From Tribonema minus (taxonomy: Eukaryota; Sar; Xanthophyceae; Tribonematales; Tribonemataceae): 64,000 nt of DNA. The stretch spans positions 1-64,000 of the forward strand of contig JAFCMP010000133.1 in NCBI GenBank assembly GCA_017506865.1. Direction: 5' to 3'. How positions within the stretch are numbered: the first letter of the stretch is position 1; the number at the start of each line of letters is the position of its first letter. Shown here piece by piece: positions 56,999 to 64,000 of the stretch. The position numbers and the translations under genes were made by a program. The notes under the pieces are model-generated. The model was not told the DNA's origin. It saw only the letters and a program-made list of their open reading frames with translations, and ran no database searches.

Positions 56999-58444
56999 CT
57001 AGGTCCGGGGATAGAAGTCAGGGCAGCCGTGGGCACGCGCCCACTCTACCACGCCGTGGCGCCCTAACTGTCCGGCGTACATTGTGGTCCTGCCGTCCCA
57101 GGGGCACCCGCTAGAGCGCGCCCACTGCAGCATGCCTAGGTCGCCGGCCATCGCCAAATGCATGCAGACGCGCGCATCGCAGGGGCAGCCGGCGCTGTGC
57201 GCCCACCTGAGAACGTCGAAGCTGCGCGTTCGAGCTAGCGCTTCGCACGTCCACTCGTCCCAGGGGCACCCATTATCGTGCGCCCAGCGCAGCACCTCGA
57301 AGTGCCCCTCGTTGGCGGCGGCCGAACGCGTCTTGGCGTCCCAGGGACAGCCGCTGGCGCGCGCCCACTGCAGCGTATGAAGGTCGCCACGCTGCGCCAG
57401 GTCTCTGCATGTCCGCTCGTCCCAGGGGAACCCGTTGGCGCGTGCCCACTGCAGCACATCGAGGTGCCCCTATGCCGCAGCGTTACTGCACGTGTCCTCG
57501 TCCATGGGGCATCCGTTGGCGCGCGCCCACTGCAGCATCTCGAGATGCCCCTGTGATGCAGCGGTGCTGCACGTCTGCGCATGCCATGGGTACCCGTTAG
57601 CGCGAGCCCACTGCAGCAGCTCCAGATCACCGTGTTTCGCACCATACCTGTACGCCTCGCTGGGAGCCCAGGGGCAGCCTTTGGCATGTGCCCACTGCAC
57701 TACCTCGAGGTGCCCCCGCTCCAGAGCATTTTGGCAAACCCGCTTGTCCCAGAGGCAGCCGTTCGCACGTGCCCAGCGCAGCACCTCCAGGTGCCCGCCT
57801 GCGGCTGCTGATGAGCATACGCCCTCGTCCCAGGGGCAGCCGTTCGCGCGCGCCCACTGCAGCACGGCGATATGCCCCCCAGCCGCAGCTGATGAGGTGA
57901 TGGTCCTACCGGCCCAGGGACACCCATTGGCGTGTGCCCACTGCAGCACCTCGAGGTGCCCAGCCTGTGCGGCAGAGATCGCCGTGTAATTGTCCCATGC
58001 GCAACTGATCTGGCGCAGCCACTGCAGCACCTCAAGGTGCCCGCCGGCCGCAGCAGCCCTGCAAGTCTCCGTGCTTGAGGGAACGCCGTTCTGGCTCAGC
58101 CACTGCAGCAGCTGCAGATGGCCTCTCTCGGCAGCCATGTCAGCATAAACTGATAGCAGTGGCTCAGGACGCACGCTACGGAGGAGCAGCAGACCTTGAA
58201 AGTGCCCGCGGCGAATGCACGAGCCCTGCGCCAAGCCCGCACTCAAGCCGTTCTGCATCGCCCACTCTATGAGGCTAGTACAGGCCATGGTGTCTGCCGC
58301 CACCGTCTGGTGCTTTCGTGGGGCTTGGAGATGCTCGATCTCAGCGTTGAAAGCGGTGCAGGTGGATCTGACCATGAGGGACGGAGGCAGGAAAGCCAGT
58401 GTGTACGGCGCAGTAGTCAAGACTAAGTCACCAGCCGCCGTCAT
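56999..58444 (-). pseudogene. Ankyrin-repeat gene ANK-b with one in-frame TAG
   Basis: Same family as ANK-a and ANK-c. It starts MTAAGDLVLTTAPYT and runs through about fifteen 26-residue repeats. A single TAG at 57472-57470 follows CSNAAA; the same frame then continues GHLDVLQWARANGFPWD to a stop at 56999. No frameshift is present. One A-to-T change (AAG to TAG) would explain it. It is either a recent nonsense allele, a read-through, or a shortened 324-residue protein. The C-terminal 157 residues remain well conserved. Its 3' flank carries the giant CTG tract. Confidence 0.75.
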
Positions 58445-60700
58445 CCCGATGGAGCAGTTTACGGTTGGCGAGACTAGTGAGATGGCTTTGATCAGCGGCT
58501 GTTACTCCTCACTCAGTTGAAGTTGTGTCGAGCGCGCGGAGTGGCGGGGGACAGTGCGCAGTGTCAGCTTTGACGCAGTGCGCGGTCAGCTGGGGACAGT
58601 TGCACCTTTTGCGGCAGCGACGAGCGCGACCGCTGGACACAGACTCTTGGCGTCACTCGCAGGCGTCGTAGCGACGATCGAGCAAGAAGAGGCCCGTGGT
58701 GCTATAAGTGACGCTGAAGTTGAATGATCTCGCTTTGACAGCCTTCATGCAGTGATGACGAAGCACCGACCACCACTTGTGGGTGCCTCGCTGCATTTAG
58801 CGCCAGACCCCGGTAGCTGCTGCCCAATTTGAAGTCGAGCTCGAGACTTTAGTGGCAGGCGCAGCACGGGCTGCCGAGTGTACGCGCACAACCAGCATTA
58901 TGCCAGCAACGGCAGTAGATGCGACAGTGGCAATGAATACAGAAATCAGAGCACAGCCGAGCACTCAAGCCGACAGGCGCACGCCTGTGCAGGGTCGGCA
59001 GGCGCGACATTGCACAATGTCTGTTGTCACTAATGCAGCGCAGGTGCGGCGCTGGTAGCAGGCGATGGAGCGGAGAAGCCAAGGGGCTGCGGCGTTGACT
59101 CCAGTATTCTGTAACGCATTGAGCATCACCGCGGTTCTTACAACGCGAGTGCCGCTACTGCTACTAGCATATCTGCTGCAACCAGGCCAGATTGAGTCTG
59201 AAGAGCAGGGACGACGACGACCACTGGCAGGCAGCAGCGGAGACGTCGCGATTGCAGCGCTCCTACCTGGCAGAGGCACATACCGGCTGCTGCTGTTGCA
59301 TAAATGCACAGGGGTTTGCCCTCACACACATGGAAGTGTACGGGCTGGACAACAACAGGAGCAGCAGCTCAGTCTTGTTTGCTGTAGTACAAGGTGTTGC
59401 GCTCAAAACACAGTGTTTATTGCGCTGCAAGCCCGTGACAGCAGCACTCCTGCTGAACGGCGTTCAGGCATGCAAGTCTTGAAGGTGGGACAAATTTGTT
59501 CTTGAATGTTGAAATGGTGCAACAGCACGTGCGCTGGACGCCCTGATGTGCGAGACGAGGGAAATATCGCAATTTTAACTTTGATGCAGTGCTTGATGAC
59601 CTGGGCTCAGCGCAGGCACCCAAATTTGGCACCTTTGAAGCGGCAGTGGCCAGTGTGACGGCGACCGCAAGAGTCGAGTCAAAGATGTACATCGGCAATG
59701 TGTGGAGATGGGGAGGGGGTGGCCACCACTGATGTTCATTTGCGCTGTCCTGAGCGTTCTGCCGCTTGAAAAGAAGGGGTGTGGGTGTTTTGGTACTTTG
59801 CTCAATCTGCGGCTTCTCACAGGCATGCTTATCAGCAGAGACACCTTCACGAATGCCAGGTGATGCGATCCAGCCGCGTCATCGTACTTCCGAGTATGAC
59901 ATGTGAATGTGGCTGGCAATGGCAGGGGGGCTGTTTACATCAACAGAAGGACTGCACAAGGTATGATGCACACAACATCAACTTGCAGGTTCTCGATGCA
60001 ACCGCAGCAACAACAACTCTAGACATGCAACTCGACTTGAGCAGTTGGTGTGGTCAGTGTGCCAGTGCCATGTCAGGACATGAACAGGCCACAACAGTGT
60101 GGCAATGAATGTGAAAACAGTTTGAGAGTCACATTTGACCATTGCGGTCATGGCACAGACCGCTGCGAGGCTCATGAATGCGGTCAATTTGTACTTCTAT
60201 ACGGATCAAAACATGGCTCCCGACAAATATATGACACACAGGCGCCACAATCTAGCCACTGCCACCACCAGCCGCCGCCGCAGCAGCAGCAGCACCAGCA
60301 GTGGATAAAAGTTGGATGCACTCCATCTAGGGCGCTCTAGCCTCTGGGCAGTGCTCAATCCTCGCAGTTTTGCTTTGGGGTATACAGAAACCGCCATGGT
60401 GCCTACATACACATATGCACCAGCATACTTTAAGTATGATGTCATCATGCAGTATGCTATAGCTGCCGTGTACACAGCCATTTGCACCGCAATGACTTAC
60501 AAAAGCGTATGCAAACCACTCGGTTGCTTGCTGCTGCTAGAATGCCACTGCCACTGCCACGGGAAGCAACAGATTGACTCACCTGTGCAAACGTCATGCA
60601 ACTGGAGACATCGCCCTCAACAGGCAACAGCACCAAAGACATGCAGGCATCACCAGACAACAGTGTCAAAACGCCATCATGGTCATGAGCAGCAAGCAGT

Positions 60701-60741
<41 letters not shown>

Positions 60742-60973
60742 CAGCAGTAGCAGCAGCAGCAGCAGAGGCAACAATGTGTTGCTGACACAAATTTGTATGG
60801 ACCAATGCGCATACATGTACACTCTGGCATCAGAGTCACAAGTCGTTTGTGGCTAATGCGGCCCTACGACAATTCTATCACATGCACTTGCTCACCATCA
60901 GAACCTAAATGTCCTGACGCAGATCAAAAGCTGGTCATCTAACCGAGCGTTGACCAGTTGCGTGAGCGCAGTG
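58445..60973. other. Intergenic DNA between ANK-b and ANK-c
   Basis: No gene recognised on either strand. Holds the interrupted CAG tract at 60702-60766. Confidence 0.45.
60702..60766 (+). repeat. Interrupted CAG tract 3' of ANK-c (about 21 triplets)
   Basis: CAG triplets with two TAG interruptions. Located 207-272 bp after the ANK-c stop, in the same relative orientation (CTG with respect to the gene) as the ANK-a and ANK-b tracts. Confidence 0.85.
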
Positions 60974-62524
60974 CTACTCATCATCTTCACTAGCAGAGTC
61001 AGTATAAACGTCGTACTCTGACTCAGCGGACTCATAGGGTTCGGAACACCCATGGGCACGCGCCCACTCAACCACGTGGCGATGTCCATGCTCTCTGGCA
61101 TACTGTATGGTCCATTCGTGCCAGGGGCACCCGTGTGAGCGCGCCCACTGCAGCATGTGCAAGTCCCCTTGCGAGGCCACCTGGATGCAGACCTCCGCGT
61201 CCCAGGGACATCCGTTGCTGCATGTCCACTTTAGCGACTCGAAGTTACCTGTTACAGCTAGCCAGTAGCACGTTCTCTCGTCCCAGGGGCACCCGTTGGC
61301 GTGCGCCCAACGCAGCACCTCGAGGTGCCGGTTCGCGGAGGCCACCTCGCACGTCCCTGCATCCCAGGGACAGCCGTTGGCGCGCGCCCACTGCAGCGCA
61401 TGAAGGTCGCCACGCTGCGCCAGCTCTCTGCATGTCCGCTCGTCCCAGGGGCAGCCGTTTGCCTGGGCCCAGCGTAGCAGATCGAGGTGCCCCTTGCTTG
61501 CAGCATAGCTGCATGTCCGCTCGTCCCAGGGGCACCCGTTGAGCCGGGCCCACCGCAGCCACTGGAGGTCGCCCTGCCTCGCAAGCTCGCTGCACGTGTC
61601 CTCGTCCCAGGGACACCCATTCGCGTGCGCCCAAGGCAGTATGTGGGGATGCCCCCGTGATGCCGCAATGCTGCACGTCCGCGCGTCCCACGGGTACCCG
61701 TTTGCGCGAGCCCACATTAGCAGCTCCAGGCTCCCGTGCAGCACGGCGTGCGCACAAGCGCGGCTTGCGTCCCAGGGGCAGCCGTCGGCGTGCGCCCACT
61801 GCACTACCTCGAGGTGTCCCCGCTCCAGCGCGACTTGGCAAACGCGCTCATCCCAGCAGCAGCCACGCGCTTGCGCCCACTGCAGCTTCGCGAGGTGTCC
61901 CCCTGCGGCCGCTGATAAGCAGATGCCCGTATCGTGCATGGCCCATTTGCAGCCATTGGCGTACGCCCACTGCAGGACCTCGAGGTGCCCGGCCGCTGCG
62001 GCAGCGGCGCATGTGTCCGCATTCCAGCCGCAGCCGGTCCTACGGAGCCACTGCAGCACCTTGAGGTGTCCGCCGGCGGCAGCGGAGCTGCATACCTCCT
62101 TGTCTGAGTTGCTGAAGGTGATGCCGTTCTGCCGCAGCCACTGCAAGAGCTGCAGGTCCCCTTTCTCTGCAGCTATGGTGGCGTAATCTCGTCGCGGCAG
62201 CAGAGTGTGCAAGCGGTGCAGGACAAGCAGCCCATCCAGGTCTCGGTGACGTACGCACAATTTTTGCGCCAAGGCTGCGTCCAAGCCGCTCTGCACCGCC
62301 CACTCTATGAGGCTGGCGCTGGCGACGGCATCTGCCGCCACGGTCTGGTGCTTCCGTGGGGCCTCGAGCTTCTCAATCTCAGCGTTGAAGGCGATGCAGG
62401 TGGATCTGGTCTTGAGCGACGGTGGGAGGAAAGCCAGGAGTTGCGGTGCAGTAGTCAAGACTGGGTGATCTGCACCTGCCGCCCTCACTCTGATGGATCT
62501 GACCGAGACCTCGGCTTCCGCCAT
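60974..62524 (-). CDS. Ankyrin-repeat protein ANK-c, intact, 516 aa
   Basis: Starts at MAEAEVSVRS (62524), which aligns with the start of ANK-a; the longer upstream frame is not conserved. Residues 30-130 are the family's N-terminal region (LAFLPPSL...FNAEIE...AVASASLIEWAVQ). About fifteen 26-residue repeats of the type HLEVLQWAHANGCPWDERTC follow. An acidic tail (ESAESEYDVYTDSASEDDE) ends the protein. Repeats alternate a helix pair with a CPWD turn and probably bind protein partners. It is an unspliced single exon. This is the only uninterrupted copy of the three. Confidence 0.8.
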   Translation of the reverse strand: MAEAEVSVRSIRVRAAGADHPVLTTAPQLLAFLPPSLKTRSTCIAFNAEIEKLEAPRKHQTVAADAVASASLIEWAVQSGLDAALAQKLCVRHRDLDGLLVLHRLHTLLPRRDYATIAAEKGDLQLLQWLRQNGITFSNSDKEVCSSAAAGGHLKVLQWLRRTGCGWNADTCAAAAAAGHLEVLQWAYANGCKWAMHDTGICLSAAAGGHLAKLQWAQARGCCWDERVCQVALERGHLEVVQWAHADGCPWDASRACAHAVLHGSLELLMWARANGYPWDARTCSIAASRGHPHILPWAHANGCPWDEDTCSELARQGDLQWLRWARLNGCPWDERTCSYAASKGHLDLLRWAQANGCPWDERTCRELAQRGDLHALQWARANGCPWDAGTCEVASANRHLEVLRWAHANGCPWDERTCYWLAVTGNFESLKWTCSNGCPWDAEVCIQVASQGDLHMLQWARSHGCPWHEWTIQYAREHGHRHVVEWARAHGCSEPYESAESEYDVYTDSASEDDE

Positions 62525-63110
62525 GGCTGCCTCCCCTCTGCTGAGTTCGTTCGGCATCGACCGCTTAAACTCTCCTCTGGAACTCTGAATGATCAAGGCC
62601 GATGTGCTGCTGCTGCCGCCTCTGGTTCTACAAGGCCGATGTGCTGCTGCGCTCTGTTCTCTCGCAGAGAAGTTCAACCCACCGTTGATGTTGATGGTGA
62701 TAGATCTCAGGATCGGCATTCACTGCCATTCAGAATGCAGCAGCGGGCGTTGTGAGTCCATATGGTGCGTTCGGTCCATTCAATGGCATGCTGTTGCACA
62801 GCTATCAGCACCACGACGGCGCGGCCGTGAACTGGAAGCGTGAGCACGCCCATGAGCCTCCTTCGTCTTCATGCAGACTGTGTGCGCAATTCGAGAAGAC
62901 GACTGCACGTGGCATGGCACAGGCGCGCACTATGGTTGCAAGTTTGTGTGACCAATAACTTGGGGCAATGCGGTTGGTTGTCGATGTAGACGATGTTGCC
63001 TAGGCAGTGCCTTCATCATGCATGACCTCTGGGCATGCATCATGTTTACCTTGCAAGCTTGAATAGCTGAACTTGGGTTGGAACTTACTCGAGACCTGTC
63101 ACCAAGGTGT
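62525..63110 (-). repeat. 5' flank of ANK-c, inverted copy of 23345-23898
   Basis: Matches the ANK-a flank in reverse complement to about 63055. The last 55 bp before the LINE end are unmatched. No gene of its own. Confidence 0.7.
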
Positions 63111-64000
63111 GTACTTTTTATTAATTCTCGCTCAGGGCGCGAAAAGCCCAGATGATTGGCATCTAGCTGTAAGGAATCTACATGTCGTATGACAGTCTGA
63201 AAGTGTCGCAACGACAACCACTCAAACGCCGCCGCCGCCAAATGGCATCTCGGGGTCCTCCCCTACGTCCTCCTATATGTGCCCCCCCCCCCTGATTTCT
63301 GCCATGTGTGTCATGACACGGCCAGAGTACGCCATGTGGAGCGCTGCCGACAGTGCCGAGCATAAGCGCGCCAGGGCGATGCCCTTGAGAGCTTTAGGGC
63401 GCGCTCCTCCGGGCACTGACATCCTGCTGGCATACTCCGTCGCCACAGCCTCCAGCAGCTTCCGCCCCTGCTCCCCGATGCTGCCAAATGACCTATTGCC
63501 AAAGTGGCAAGTTTGTAGCAATTCTGATCATAATGACCAGAATAGTGGGTAGTCTTGGCGGCCTCTTGGTCGCGGCAGCATCGCTCGGGGTCTGCTGCAG
63601 TCTTCGCCGCCCGCGACGCCACCTGTGCCTCGAAGCAGGTAACGTCCACCATGAGCGGTAGGTGGCGTGTCGGGCCGTCGTAGCCGGTCACCGGGAAGGC
63701 GTCGGCAGGCAGCACGATGTCCATCCTGCGACTCCCCGGCGGCCCGGCGGACCCCAGAAACGGCGTGTAGTCCTCGTCCACCAGTCCCGTTTTGAGGTAT
63801 TGCCGCAGGATGCGCTGCGTGGCCCTCTTGACGCTATTGTGGAAGATGGTGTCGTGCGCCTTGACGCGTGGCGCTTGACACAGCCGTGCATGCAGGGTGC
63901 CGCCCGGCGACTTCCCGCACAGCTTGCAGCCTGCCGTCTGCTCCTCTACTCCAATGGCGCGTTTGACGGCCAGCTGCCAGGATAGGCCATCGAACGAAGC
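63111..64000 (-). mobile_element. Second LINE copy, 3' part, running off the window
   Basis: Same family as 30340-33655: CKLCGKSPGGTLHARLC, RRMDIVLPADAFP, LMVDVTCFEAQ and the same 3' terminus ...TTAATAAAAAGTAC (ends at 63111). The frame breaks near 63516-63520 at a G run that has one base fewer than copy 1, while it keeps the four-G run that copy 1 lost. The 5' part is beyond the window. Confidence 0.85.

Overview
This is eukaryotic nuclear DNA, probably from an alga or other stramenopile-like protist. Host genes are split by GT-AG introns whose phases close exactly. Ankyrin repeats are of the 26-residue 'GHLxVLQWAxxNGCPWDExTC' kind common in stramenopile genomes. CAG/GCA triplets, poly-G/C tracts and degenerate TTAGGG motifs are scattered throughout. 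The species cannot be named from the sequence alone.

Layout. 2.56-8.61 kb (minus): a six-exon Mutator-like (MULE) transposase gene whose exons join in one frame of 968 codons; it has a FAR1-type zinc region, the DDE core, a SWIM finger and an unexpected PDZ domain. 9.14-23.34 kb: a left-truncated Polinton-like virus (PLV) provirus with a TVpol-type polymerase remnant, a D,D35E integrase, virion proteins, a packaging ATPase, a penton-like protein and a major capsid protein gene with two spliceosomal introns. It also holds a tRNA-Gln-like sequence and a 2-kb satellite array that switches strand halfway. Its right end coincides with a 30-bp perfect palindrome.

23.34-25.59 kb: a frameshifted ankyrin pseudogene (ANK-a), an inverted duplicate of 60.97-63.06 kb (ANK-c, intact). 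27.76-38.73 kb (minus): a leishmanolysin-like secreted metallopeptidase gene. Its introns host an RLE-type LINE and two TA-flanked MITEs, and its catalytic exon is interrupted by a hAT-type MITE with an 8-bp target duplication. 38.86-40.53 kb (plus): ankyrin/coiled-coil protein. 42.07-44.43 kb (minus): two-exon ankyrin protein. 45.27-48.74 kb (minus): three-exon Vma12/TMEM199-like V-ATPase assembly factor, divergent from a two-exon EF-hand-like protein (48.94-50.88 kb). 52.10-56.70 kb: about 1,533 apparently uninterrupted CAG triplets. 57.0-58.44 kb (minus): ANK-b with one in-frame TAG. 63.11-64.0 kb (minus): a second LINE 3' end.

Two observations stand out. First, the giant CAG tract sits at the same place, 3' of ANK-b, where ANK-a has about 4-6 CTG triplets and ANK-c about 21 interrupted ones, so the paralogues form an expansion series. 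Second, several introns begin with tandem copies of the upstream exon's end plus donor, and end with tandem copies of the acceptor plus the downstream exon's start. These junction arrays recur in the peptidase, the Vma12-like gene, an ankyrin gene and probably the viral polymerase.
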